From contig CAWJSC010000012.1 of assembly GCA_963845425.1 (NCBI GenBank), positions 1 through 64,000 of the forward strand: a stretch of 64,000 nt of DNA. Direction: 5' to 3'. The notes below the pieces were generated by a model. The model did no database searches. It worked only from the letters and a program-made list of their open reading frames with translations, and was not told the DNA's origin. A program made the position numbers and the translations under genes. This document shows, one piece after another, positions 46,785 through 54,859 of this stretch. The stretch comes from DATDAH01 sp963845425 (GTDB taxonomy: Bacteria > Actinomycetota > Acidimicrobiia > Acidimicrobiales > DATDAH01). Position 1 is the first letter of the stretch. Each line of letters opens with the position of its first letter.

Positions 46785-47144
46785 TTGCTCTCCATCACCG
46801 TCGAAGCGGGCGACGACTACACGCTGTGCCGCCCGGAGGGTGAGCTTGACGCGTACACCGTCGGGACCTTCCGCGAGACCCTCGCCGAGCTGACCGACAC
46901 GCGCCATCTGCTCATCGACCTGTCCGATGTCCCGTTCATGGACTCGGCGGGACTGGGCGCGCTCATCGGTGGCATCCGCCGGACCCGGGAGGCCGGTGGT
47001 GACGTGGCCGTGGCCTGCGGTCGCCCCACCCTCACCCGTCTGCTGCACACGACGGGCTTCGACCGGATCGTGGCCGTCACCGAGACCGTCGCCGAGGCCG
47101 CCACCGCTCTGGCCACCCAGAGCGGCCCGAGCGACTCGGTCTGA
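46785..47144 (+). CDS. STAS-domain anti-anti-sigma factor
   Basis: This 119-residue SpoIIAA-like protein binds and neutralises an anti-sigma kinase until phosphorylated on serine. LLSITVEAGDDYTLCRPEGELD is the first strand pair, and LIDLSDVPFMDSAGLGALIGG holds the target Ser in DSAGLG. The C-terminal end shows CGRPTLTRLLHTTGFDRIVAV. The TTG start at 46785 is preceded by CGGAGG. No kinase or sigma factor partner is in the window. Confidence 0.88.
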   Translation: MLSITVEAGDDYTLCRPEGELDAYTVGTFRETLAELTDTRHLLIDLSDVPFMDSAGLGALIGGIRRTREAGGDVAVACGRPTLTRLLHTTGFDRIVAVTETVAEAATALATQSGPSDSV

Positions 47145-47212
47145 GGACCTCGGCGGGAACCGCCAGGAGGTTCCGGCGCCACGCGATGCTGCGGAGCGGA
47201 GCGCAGCAGCTC

Positions 47213-48325
47213 TCAGGGACCGTCCGCATCGGCGGAGCCGGCGGAGCGGAGCGGAGCAATGTAACGAGCGAGCTCTTCGAGGCCGGCGAGGTCGTGGACG
47301 TCGCTGCGGAGGAAGGGGACGCGGACCACAGTGGCGTCGCCGACCTTGCCGACGAGGTCGTCGAGGTGGCGTTCCTCCCGACTGGCGATGAGCTGGAAGT
47401 CGGCCAGGTTGGCGTAGTGGTCCCCGATGGCGGTTCCCGCGAGGCTCTCGGCCCGTTCCCGGGCGGCCTCGGCCAGGCTCGGCGCGAACCGGGGATGCAT
47501 CCGGTTCACGATGAGGGCGCTGATCTCGATGCCCGCGCCATCGAGGGCGTCGGCGAAGAACACGGCCTCCTCGAGGGTGTCGCGCCGGGGGGAGGCCACC
47601 AGGACGAAGCGGGTGACGGTGGCGGTGAGAAGCTCATCGACGTGGTGGGCGCGGTTGCGGAAGCCCTCCTCCATGCCCTGGAAGGCCTGGAAGAAGGCGA
47701 TCGCGTCCTCGATGACCTCCGAGCCGACGACCTTGGCGACGGTCCGGAGGAAGGCCTGGGCGGCCAAACTGGCCACCTTGAGGATCCCCCGGGTCGGGGT
47801 CATGACCACCTTGTAGAGCGGGTGGTCCAGGAAGCGGGTGAGGGTGCCGGGAGCGTCGAGGAAGTCGAGGGCGTTGCGGGTCGGCGGTGTGTCCACGACG
47901 ACCAGGTCGAAGTCGGACTCGACGTGGAGCTCGTAGAGCTTCTCCATCGCCATGAACTCCTGGGTGGCCGACAGCGCCGAGGAGATGTTCGTGTAGAAGC
48001 GGTTGTCCAGGATGCGCCCGGCCTGGTCCTCGCTCGCCGCGTACTTGGTCACCAGGTTGTCGAAGGTGGTCTTGGTGTCGAGCATCAGGGCGTAGAGCTC
48101 ACCGGGCCAGTCCCCGTCGATGAGGCCGGGCTCGTTGCTCAGCCCCTCGAGGCCGAGGGCGTCGGCCAGCCGCTTGGCCGGGTCGATGGTCACCACGGCG
48201 GTCTTCCGTCCTTGCCGCGCGCCCTCCATCGCGAGCACGGCGGCCACGGTGGTCTTGCCGACCCCGCCCGAGCCCGTGCAGATGATGACCTCGGCGCGGC
48301 CGACCAGCTCGCGGGGGGTGGTCAC
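47213..48325 (-). CDS. ArsA/GET3-like ATPase 2 (lacks signature lysine)
   Basis: This 370-residue deviant-Walker ATPase has the P-loop ICTGSGGVGKTTVAAVL. The leading lysine of the usual KGGVGKT is replaced by Ser, so it may not make the intersubunit contact of classic MinD/ArsA dimers. Further motifs are VVTIDPAKRLADALGL (switch I), VVVDTPPTRNALDFLDAP (switch II) and SALIVNRMHP. It overlaps the partner gene by 4 bases. Mycobacteria carry a similar pair (Rv3679-Rv3680) beside whiB4, and the neighbourhood here is similar. Confidence 0.82.
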   Translation of the reverse strand: MTTPRELVGRAEVIICTGSGGVGKTTVAAVLAMEGARQGRKTAVVTIDPAKRLADALGLEGLSNEPGLIDGDWPGELYALMLDTKTTFDNLVTKYAASEDQAGRILDNRFYTNISSALSATQEFMAMEKLYELHVESDFDLVVVDTPPTRNALDFLDAPGTLTRFLDHPLYKVVMTPTRGILKVASLAAQAFLRTVAKVVGSEVIEDAIAFFQAFQGMEEGFRNRAHHVDELLTATVTRFVLVASPRRDTLEEAVFFADALDGAGIEISALIVNRMHPRFAPSLAEAARERAESLAGTAIGDHYANLADFQLIASREERHLDDLVGKVGDATVVRVPFLRSDVHDLAGLEELARYIAPLRSAGSADADGP

Positions 48326-49287
48326 GCCTCCACCACCGCCTCGAGCTGCTCGACCAGGCAGTCGGCCAGCAGGTCCAGTTCGGTGGGGCCCAGTTCGGCG
48401 CCGAAGAGGAAGGGCAAGCGCAATTGGGGCAGGGGGAGCTGCTCGGCGAGCCGGGCCACCTGCTCGGTCTGGAGCTGGACCCGGTGGCGGCGGAAGTCGG
48501 CCGCCGCGGCCAGGGCATCGGCCTCACCCTCCCGGAGGCTGACCCCCGCCTCGGCGGCGGCGGTCACCGGGTCCACCGCCAGGCCGGGCCGGTCCGGGTA
48601 CAGCCCGTTGACCACCACCGGGCCGAGGGCCACCCCGACCTGGTCCTCGAGGTTGTAGGCCGTCTCGATCAGCTCGTTGACCGGGGTCTCCTCGGGCAGG
48701 GTGACCAGCACCACCTGGCACCGTTCGGTGTCGGTGAGCATCTCCATGACCTCGGCGGCCTGGTTGTGGATCGGCCCCACCCGCACGGCGTCGAGCAGGC
48801 TGCGGGCGGCCCGCAGGAAGGTGATGGCGTGGCCCGCCGCCGGCGCGTCGAGGATGATCAGGGCGCCGTCGACCTCCCGCTCGAGCTGCTTGACCTTGCC
48901 CAGCACGAGGATGTCCTTGATGCCGGGGGCTGCTGTGGCCAGGGTGTCGACGGCGCCCGAGGAGACCAGGCGCTTGGCCACGCGGCTGAGGCCGTGGCTC
49001 TCGAGGTACTCGAGCATCGCCTCGTCGGGCGTGAGGGTGCGGGCCCGGATGTCGGCGGCTCCGGGCGGGTCGCCGGCCTCGACGAGGGTCGCCTCCTCGT
49101 AGCCGAGGTCCTCGACGCCGAACATGTTGGCCAGGCCCGACTTGCCCTCGACTTCCACGATCACGGCGCGACAGCCCTGTCGGGAGGCGGCGCGCGCGAG
49201 GGCGGCGGTTACCGTCGTCTTGCCCACGCCGCCCTTGCCCGCAACGATGATGACGCGGGAAGCGGCGAAGAACGTCGCTGGATCCAA
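48322..49287 (-). CDS. ArsA/GET3-like ATPase 1
   Basis: This 321-residue partner ATPase has an intact deviant Walker A, VIIVAGKGGVGKTTVTAAL, then VIVEVEGKSGLANMFG, LIILDAPAAGHAITFLRAARSLLDA and GPVVVNGLYPDRPGL. The TTG start at 49287 follows GGGAGG by seven bases and gives the natural N-terminus DPATFFAASRVIIVAG; the frame is open further upstream but overlaps the divergent membrane gene. With the next gene it probably forms a heterodimer that handles membrane or tail-anchored proteins, by analogy with mycobacteria. Confidence 0.82.
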   Translation of the reverse strand: MDPATFFAASRVIIVAGKGGVGKTTVTAALARAASRQGCRAVIVEVEGKSGLANMFGVEDLGYEEATLVEAGDPPGAADIRARTLTPDEAMLEYLESHGLSRVAKRLVSSGAVDTLATAAPGIKDILVLGKVKQLEREVDGALIILDAPAAGHAITFLRAARSLLDAVRVGPIHNQAAEVMEMLTDTERCQVVLVTLPEETPVNELIETAYNLEDQVGVALGPVVVNGLYPDRPGLAVDPVTAAAEAGVSLREGEADALAAAADFRRHRVQLQTEQVARLAEQLPLPQLRLPFLFGAELGPTELDLLADCLVEQLEAVVEA

Positions 49288-49327
49288 ACCCCAGTCCTCC
49301 CGGAGGCTCGCGTTGCGCAGGCTAGCG

Positions 49328-50647
49328 ATGACGGTTCTCGGCGCTGTGTTGCTGCTCGGGGCCTTCGCCATGAACGGTCTGGCGAGCAGCGGGGCGGCGC
49401 CGCGGAGCGGGGCAGCATCGACGATGATCTCGGTCGCCGGCGCCGGCGATGCTGGGCACAGCGAAGCCTCGCGAGTTGTCACCGACGCCGGCCAGGTCGA
49501 CGTGCTGGAGACGGCCGGCTACCTGGATCCCGTGCTGGTCGACTTCATCTCCTCCTCCCTCGCCGAGGCCGAGGCCGAGGACGCCGTCGCGGTGGTGCTC
49601 CAGCTGAACAGCCCGGGGTCGGTGGTGAGCGACGAGGAGCTCACGGCACTGGCCACCCAGATCGCCGAGGCCACCGTGCCGGTCGCGGTCTGGATCGGCC
49701 CGAGCGGCTCGCGGGCCTATGGCGGGGCCGCAGAGATCGCCGCTGTGGCCGACGAGATCGGGATGGCACCCGGGACCGACCTGGGCGACGTCGGTGATCC
49801 CCGTCTGCCCGAGCCGCCGTTCGACGAGGCCTTCGACGGCGAACTGGCCGACCGTTCGGTGGACGACGAGGTGGCGGTGGACGAGGGCCTCGCCGACCGC
49901 CTGGCTCCGACCGTCGGCCTCTTCGTCAACGACCTCGAGGGCTTCGAGACCGAGGTCGCCGACGGCGGTGACGTCGAGCCGGTGACCAAGACCCGCTTCC
50001 GCCAGTTGCCCCTCGGCTCGCAGCTGTTCCACACGGCCGCCAGCCCCGCGGTCGCCTACCTGTTCTTCGTGCTGGGTCTGGGCCTGATCATCTTCGAGCT
50101 GTACACCGCTGGGGTCGGTGTGGCGGGGGTTCTGGCCGCCGGCCTGTTCGTGTTCGGGTGCTACGGCCTGGCGGTGCTGCCCGCCCGGGGATGGGCGGTC
50201 GGACTCCTCGTCCTGGCCATGGGCGCGTTCTGCGTCGACATCCAGACCGGCGTGCCGCGCTTCTGGACGGGGGTGGGCTTCGTCGGCTTCGCCGTCGGCA
50301 CCTTCTACCTCTACGACGGCCCGACCCTGTCCTGGATCACCCTTGTCGGCGTCTTCGTCTCGTTGGCGTTCGCCGTCCTCTCGGGCATGCCGACGATGGT
50401 GCGGACCCGCTTCTCGACGCCCACGATCGGCCGTGAATGGATGATCGGCGAGGCGGGCGAGGCGGTGACCGCCGTCGCCCCGGATGGCACCGTGCGGGTC
50501 CAGGACGCCCTCTGGCGGGCCCGCACCAACCGGGCGACGCCGTTGGCCGCGGGTGAGCCCGTCGTGGTCGCGGGCCTCGACGGCCTCGTACTGGAGGTGG
50601 AGTCGGCCGACCCCGAGCGGCGGCCGAAGGAACACCGCCGCGACTAG
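49328..50647 (+). CDS. NfeD-type membrane protein (ClpP-fold, probably inactive)
   Basis: This 439-residue protein has a signal or anchor helix (residues 1-18), a ClpP/crotonase-fold domain (VDVLETAGYLDPVLVDFISS, VVLQLNSPGSVVSDEEL, DEIGMAPGTDLGDVG), four or five transmembrane helices (about 235-355) and a C-terminal OB-fold (GEAGEAVTAVAPDGTVRVQDALWRAR). In active NfeD proteases a Ser lies in the ASAG loop, but here the loop reads SRAYGGAAEI, so catalysis is doubtful. It is divergent from the ATPase pair by about 40 bases. Confidence 0.8.
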   Translation: MTVLGAVLLLGAFAMNGLASSGAAPRSGAASTMISVAGAGDAGHSEASRVVTDAGQVDVLETAGYLDPVLVDFISSSLAEAEAEDAVAVVLQLNSPGSVVSDEELTALATQIAEATVPVAVWIGPSGSRAYGGAAEIAAVADEIGMAPGTDLGDVGDPRLPEPPFDEAFDGELADRSVDDEVAVDEGLADRLAPTVGLFVNDLEGFETEVADGGDVEPVTKTRFRQLPLGSQLFHTAASPAVAYLFFVLGLGLIIFELYTAGVGVAGVLAAGLFVFGCYGLAVLPARGWAVGLLVLAMGAFCVDIQTGVPRFWTGVGFVGFAVGTFYLYDGPTLSWITLVGVFVSLAFAVLSGMPTMVRTRFSTPTIGREWMIGEAGEAVTAVAPDGTVRVQDALWRARTNRATPLAAGEPVVVAGLDGLVLEVESADPERRPKEHRRD

Positions 50648-50678
50648 GGCTCGGAGGCGGGTGAGCCGCCGGTCGTCG

Positions 50679-50698
50679 TACTGAACCGTGGTTCAGTA
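50679..50698. promoter_or_regulatory. Perfect 20-bp palindrome upstream of whiB
   Basis: TACTGAACCGTGGTTCAGTA is self-complementary over all 20 bases and lies about 80 bases before whiB. It looks like a dimeric repressor or activator site (or a small hairpin ending the preceding gene). Nearby direct repeats of AATCGGCGG (50698 and about 50734) may also be regulatory. Confidence 0.6.
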
Positions 50699-50777
50699 AT
50701 CGGCGGAAATCCGGCCCGACCCCTTTACGGCCAAAATCGGCGGGTCTACGGTCGCGTTCCCTGGAAGGGGGTCCAGC

Positions 50778-51032
50778 GTGACAGCACATGTCGCAGACAT
50801 GGAGTGGCAGATGAAGGCGGCATGCCGGGGTCCACAGGCCGCGGTGTTCTTCCCGCCACCCCAGTTCGAACGCAAGGACGAGAAGCAGGAGCGGGAGCGA
50901 CGGGCGAAGGAGATCTGCTCGTCCTGTCCGGTCAAGCAGCCCTGCCTGCAGTACGCCCTCGGGATCCGTGAGCCCCACGGCATCTGGGGTGGCCGCAACG
51001 AGGCGGAGCGCAAGGAGCTGCTGATCCGCTGA
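50778..51032 (+). CDS. WhiB-family iron-sulfur regulator
   Basis: This 84-residue WhiB-like protein binds a [4Fe-4S] cluster and, in the family, partners with the primary sigma factor to control transcription. Four cysteines are in the expected pattern (AACRG, then CSSC and PCLQYAL), followed by the GIWGG turn and a basic C-terminus (RNEAERKELLIR). The GTG start is preceded by GGAAGGGGG. Subtype (WhiB1, B2 or B4 like) is not assigned. Copy D of the repeat follows its stop. Confidence 0.92.
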   Translation: MTAHVADMEWQMKAACRGPQAAVFFPPPQFERKDEKQERERRAKEICSSCPVKQPCLQYALGIREPHGIWGGRNEAERKELLIR

Positions 51033-51048
51033 CCCCATCACCGTCGGG

Positions 51049-51312
51049 CTGGGGGAACGACGGCAGAGATGGGGGCCGGGTCCTCCCGACTCGGCCGGGT
51101 GGTGCCTGCTCGTCCCTTTCGCCACGCACCGTGACCGGATGGCCGGCCGACACACCCCGTCACCGTTCTGGCTCCTGATCTTCCGCCCATGGCCGGAGCA
51201 TCGGGAGCCAGTTGGCCGGGTGGCCACGGGTAGTGGGATTCGGAGGCGGGACGGGCAGAGGTGTCCCCGACGACCGGCGGCCCGACCCCACGCCCCCGTT
51301 CCTGCCTCGGTT
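51049..51312. repeat. Copy D of the dispersed ~260-bp palindromic element
   Basis: This fills the gap between convergent whiB and selB. The left terminal module is about 51049-51100 (CTGGGGGAACGACGGCAG, then ATGGGGGC), the 44-nt palindromic core is at 51168-51211, and the right module (51264-51312) includes CCCCACGCCCCCGTTCCTGC and runs into the selB stop codon. Core stem bases differ from copies B and C, but pairing is kept at several positions. Confidence 0.85.
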
Positions 51313-53027
51313 CAGACCTCCGGCAGCCTCGGGCCGGCGATGCGGAGGTCGTCACGGCGGCGGGTGACGCCCCGGGCGTCGAGCAGGGTGGCCAGGGGGA
51401 CGGCGTACTTCCGACTTGTGCCCAGCGCCTCCCGCAGATCGCTCATCGTGAACCCGTCGGGCTGAGCCGTCAGCAGTCCGGCGGCGACCACAGCGGCCTC
51501 GTCGATCGCCGATGCCGCGAACCAGATCCCGTCCGCCTGCACGACAAGGCCGCGACGGGCCAACTCGCGGAGCTCGGTCGGGTCGACCCCATCCGGCGGC
51601 GGTGGGGCGAACGGGGCGGCGGCCAGTGCGGCCACGAACGGGTGGTCGGCCAACGGGTCGACGGCGTCGGCGGCCCGCGCCCGGCCGCCCTCGACCACCG
51701 TGTCGGTCAGCGTGTCGATCACCGCCCGTTCCCGGTCGTCGAGGCGAGCCACGTCGAGGCCCAGCTCACCCGCGGCCCCGATGCGCTCCGCCAGCGCAGC
51801 CCGAGCGTTCTCCAAGGCGTCGGGGTCCACGACCCAGGTCCCGATATCGGCCGGTCGCCGCTCACCGGTCAGGCGCTCCAGTTCGTCCACCTCCACCCAG
51901 CACCGCTCGGCCACGATCCGGTCCACCGAGCGATCCGGGCGGGCCCGGGTCGCGGGTAGGACCGGATCGACGTCCAGGATCTCGCCGCCCCCCACGGTCT
52001 CGCCCCGGCCGGACTCCCGCAGGACGAAGCGATCACCGGGCACCAGTGGCAGGGCGGTGGCGAGGTGCAGGCGCACGAGCCCCGCCGCCCCGGGCTCGAT
52101 GCCATCGGCGCCCAGGACACGAAGGCGGACCGCCTCCTCGGCGGTGCCCAGGTGGGCCATGTAGGCCCCCCGTCGGGTGACCCGATGGCCGAGGCCGGCG
52201 AGGACCTGCAGGGTGGCGTCGACGACGTTGGTCTCGTGCCACTGGTCGGCCCGGACCACGACCTGGCCCCGGCCGACGGCGTCGTGCTCGACCCCGACGA
52301 GGTTCAGCGCCGTCCGGCTGCCCGGTGGCACCCGGCCGACGGCCGCGTGGTGGGCCTGGATGCCCCGCACCCGGATGGTCGGGCCGCCGGGGCGCACGGC
52401 GAGCTGGTCGTCGACGGCCACCGCCCCGCCGAGCAGGGTCCCGGTCACGATGGTGCCCGCCCCCCGGGCGGCGAAGGCCCGGTCGACCCAGAGCCGGGGT
52501 CGGTCGGTGTCGGCGACGGCGGGGGCCGCCCGCAGCGTCCGGCCCAGCGCCGCCCGCAGCTCATCGAGGCCCTGGCGCCGCGGCGCGGCGACGTCCACCA
52601 CCTCGGCGTCGGCCAGGAAGGACCCGGTCAGGCGGTCGGCCAACTCCAGTCGGGCCAGGGCGACCAGATCCGAGTCGGCCCGGTCGACTTTGGTCAGGGC
52701 TACCACGCCGTGAGCCACCCCGACCAGCTCCAGGATGCGCAAGTGCTCCTCGGACTGGGGCTTCCAACCCTCGAGGGCGTCGACGACGAAGAGGCAGGCC
52801 ACCACGCCACCGACGCCGGCCAGCATGTTGGCCAGGAAGCGCACGTGGCCGGGCACGTCCACGAACGACACGACGAGGTCGCCGATCTCGGTGTGGGCGA
52901 ACCCCAGGTCGATGGTCAGGCCCCGCGCCTTCTCCTCGGCCCACCGGTCCGGGTCCGTGCCGGTGAGCGCCTCGACCAGGGTGGACTTGCCATGGTCGAC
53001 GTGACCGGCGGTGGCGACGACGTACAG
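51312..53027 (-). CDS. selB: Selenocysteine-specific elongation factor SelB (no canonical start)
   Basis: SelB brings selenocysteyl-tRNA to UGA codons marked by a SECIS hairpin. Read in one frame, the protein has P-loop ATAGHVDHGKSTLVEALTG, switch I DRWAEEKARGLTIDLGFAH, DVPGHVRF, the TKVD guanine motif, beta-barrel domains and C-terminal winged helices (about 571 residues). Between the selA stop (UGA at 53034-53036, same frame) and the P-loop there is no ATG, GTG or TTG. The first such codon, GTG 52871, lies after the P-loop. The boundary given uses CTG 53027. Alternatives are UGA readthrough from selA, or a one-base indel that would let a GTG overlapping the selA stop be used. Confidence 0.85.
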   Translation of the reverse strand: MYVVATAGHVDHGKSTLVEALTGTDPDRWAEEKARGLTIDLGFAHTEIGDLVVSFVDVPGHVRFLANMLAGVGGVVACLFVVDALEGWKPQSEEHLRILELVGVAHGVVALTKVDRADSDLVALARLELADRLTGSFLADAEVVDVAAPRRQGLDELRAALGRTLRAAPAVADTDRPRLWVDRAFAARGAGTIVTGTLLGGAVAVDDQLAVRPGGPTIRVRGIQAHHAAVGRVPPGSRTALNLVGVEHDAVGRGQVVVRADQWHETNVVDATLQVLAGLGHRVTRRGAYMAHLGTAEEAVRLRVLGADGIEPGAAGLVRLHLATALPLVPGDRFVLRESGRGETVGGGEILDVDPVLPATRARPDRSVDRIVAERCWVEVDELERLTGERRPADIGTWVVDPDALENARAALAERIGAAGELGLDVARLDDRERAVIDTLTDTVVEGGRARAADAVDPLADHPFVAALAAAPFAPPPPDGVDPTELRELARRGLVVQADGIWFAASAIDEAAVVAAGLLTAQPDGFTMSDLREALGTSRKYAVPLATLLDARGVTRRRDDLRIAGPRLPEV

Positions 53028-53033
53028 GCCCGC

Positions 53034-54287
53034 TCACCCCCCGCCGGCGAGGGCGGTGACCGCGGCCGCGACCAGCGGGTCCTGGTCCGGCTCGACGGTG
53101 CGCAGGTCCAGCACGGTGCGGTCCTCGACCACGCGGGCGATGACGGGGACGGCGGCGGCCCGCAGGCCGGCTCGGAGGTCGCCGTCCAGGGCCACGCCCA
53201 CGGAGGGGATCTCGGTGCCGGGGAGGGTGCCGCCGCCCGTCACGGCGACGGTCTCCACGACGGTGCCGGCGCCGAGGGCCTCCGCTCGGTTCCACAGCCC
53301 GTCCACGGACCGGGTTGCCAGGCGCCAGAGGGGGATGTCCTGCCCGCGCCGGGCGAGGTAGGCGAGGGCGGTGTCCTGCAGCGCGGCGAGGACCAGACCC
53401 CCCGGCCGCAGGGCCCGGGCCAGGGGATGGCTGGTACAGGCGGCGACGAGGTCCGCCCGCCCGGCGATGATCCCCGCCTGGGGCCCGCCCAGCAGCTTGT
53501 CGCCCGAGAACATGACCAGGCCGGCACCGGCCTCGAGGGTCTGGCGCACGCCGGGCTCGTCCCGCAGCCAAGCGGGCGGACCGCCGTCGAGCCACGGGCA
53601 GGCGGCGTCGAGGAGGCCGGAGCCCAAGTCGACGGCCAACGGCGGTCCGAGGCCGACGAGGTCCTCGACCGCTGCCGCCTCGGTGAAGCCGGTGATCCGG
53701 TAGTTGGACTGGTGGACCTTCAGCACGAGGCCGGGGTCGTCGGCCTCGGCCACCGCCCGTTCGTAGTCCGCGGTCCGGGTCCGGTTGGTGGTCCCGACCT
53801 CGACCAGGCGGGCCCCCGAGGTGGCCAGGATCTCCGGGATGCGGAACCCCCCACCGATCTCGACCAGCTCGCCCCGGGAGACGACGACGTCCCGGTCCCG
53901 GGCCAGCGCGGCCAGGGCCAGCAGCACAGCGGCGGCCCCGTTGTTGACCACCGTGGCCGCCTCGGCGCCACAGGCCCGGGCCAGCAGCCCCGCGGCGTGG
54001 GCGCCCCGGGACCCCCGTGCGCCGGTGGTCAGGTCCAGCTCGAGGTTGGTGTAGGTGGCGTCCTGGTGGTGGGCGAGGGGCGCTCGCCCCAGGTTGGTGT
54101 GCAGGAGGACCCCGGTGGCGTTGACCACCGGCCGCAGCAGGGCGGCGGCGACAGCCTCGGCGTCGGCCCGGGCTCCCTCCGGGTCGCCCCGGGCGATGGC
54201 CGCGCGGGCGGCGTCGACGAGCAGCGGATGAGGCAGGCCCGTGTCGGCCAGGCTGCGGGCCAGGGCGTCGACAGACGGCGGCCGCAC
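53034..54287 (-). CDS. selA: L-seryl-tRNA(Sec) selenium transferase SelA
   Basis: SelA turns Ser-tRNA(Sec) into Sec-tRNA(Sec) using selenophosphate. The 417-residue PLP enzyme has VVNATGVLLHTNLGRAPL near residue 53, the THLELD-like TNLELDLTTGARGSRG, ELVEIGGGFRIPEI, VHQSNYRITGF and the PLP lysine in FSGDKLLGGPQAGII. The GTG start has a minus-strand TATCCT box 6 bases upstream. Its stop is TGA, in frame with selB. selC and selD are not in the window. Confidence 0.95.
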   Translation of the reverse strand: MRPPSVDALARSLADTGLPHPLLVDAARAAIARGDPEGARADAEAVAAALLRPVVNATGVLLHTNLGRAPLAHHQDATYTNLELDLTTGARGSRGAHAAGLLARACGAEAATVVNNGAAAVLLALAALARDRDVVVSRGELVEIGGGFRIPEILATSGARLVEVGTTNRTRTADYERAVAEADDPGLVLKVHQSNYRITGFTEAAAVEDLVGLGPPLAVDLGSGLLDAACPWLDGGPPAWLRDEPGVRQTLEAGAGLVMFSGDKLLGGPQAGIIAGRADLVAACTSHPLARALRPGGLVLAALQDTALAYLARRGQDIPLWRLATRSVDGLWNRAEALGAGTVVETVAVTGGGTLPGTEIPSVGVALDGDLRAGLRAAAVPVIARVVEDRTVLDLRTVEPDQDPLVAAAVTALAGGG

Positions 54288-54299
54288 GCCGCGAGGATA
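54288..54299 (-). promoter_or_regulatory. Leaderless-type -10 box of selA
   Basis: On the minus strand TATCCT (54299 down to 54294) is followed by a 6-base spacer and the GTG of selA, with no ribosome site. Confidence 0.5.
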
Positions 54300-54354
54300 G
54301 GCCGCGTCGCACCGGGGTCGGGCAGGCCGGGGAGCGCCCCGGGGGTCGCACCCC

Positions 54355-54367
54355 TAGCCTGGAGGGC
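54355..54367 (+). promoter_or_regulatory. Leaderless-type -10 box of fxsA
   Basis: TAGCCT (54355-54360) with a 7-base spacer precedes GTG 54368. Together with the selA box it makes an 80-base divergent promoter region. Confidence 0.45.
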
Positions 54368-54859
54368 GTGTTCGGCCTCCTCCTCGTGCTTTTCGTCGCC
54401 ATCCCGGCGGCCGAGCTCTACGTCATCCTGCAGGTCGGCCAGACCATCGGCGCCCTCGAGACCGTGGTCGCGCTGATCGTCATCAGCTTCTTCGGGGCCT
54501 GGCTGTGCAAGCTCCAGGGCTTCACGGTGCTGGGCCGGATCCAGGCCGCGCTGAACGAGGGCCGCATCCCGACCCGGGACCTCCAGGACGGCGCGCTGAT
54601 CCTGCTCGCCGGCGCCCTCCTGCTCACGCCCGGCTTCCTCGGCGACATCGCCGGGATCCTGCTCCTGCTCCCGCCCAGCCGGGCCGTAGCCCGGACCTTT
54701 CTCGCCCGGATCCTCCGGGGTCGTCTCCAGGTGGCCACGGTCGGTGCCGCCGGGCCGTCCGGATACGGCTTCGGTTCCGTCGTGGACGTCGACGGTCGAC
54801 CCCGCGACGACCGGCGGGGCCGTGACGAGCCTCCCGGCCCCGTCCCCCTCGGCCCGTGA
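54368..54859 (+). CDS. fxsA: FxsA-family membrane protein
   Basis: This 163-residue small membrane protein is of the FxsA family (in E. coli linked to exclusion of phage T7). It has LLLVLFVAIPAAELYVILQVG and LETVVALIVISFFGAWLCKLQG, then a third hydrophobic block ALILLAGALLLTPGFLGDIAGILLLLP, and a hydrophilic, Asp/Arg/Gly-rich tail. The stop overlaps the Nudix start. Its cellular role in actinobacteria is unclear. Confidence 0.88.
   Translation: MFGLLLVLFVAIPAAELYVILQVGQTIGALETVVALIVISFFGAWLCKLQGFTVLGRIQAALNEGRIPTRDLQDGALILLAGALLLTPGFLGDIAGILLLLPPSRAVARTFLARILRGRLQVATVGAAGPSGYGFGSVVDVDGRPRDDRRGRDEPPGPVPLGP

Noticed and set aside
51312..52871. SelB starting at GTG 52871
   Set aside because: That start would remove the P-loop GHVDHGKS and switch I, which are encoded in the same frame just upstream.
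53000..53040. A SECIS hairpin after the selA UGA
   Set aside because: No convincing stem-loop with the expected distance and bulge could be folded by eye; it is left as a computation to run rather than called as a feature.
52065..54476. 803-codon plus-strand open frame across selA and selB
   Set aside because: It reads as Gly/Gln/Val/Arg-rich shadow sequence without motifs, while the minus strand encodes SelA and SelB.
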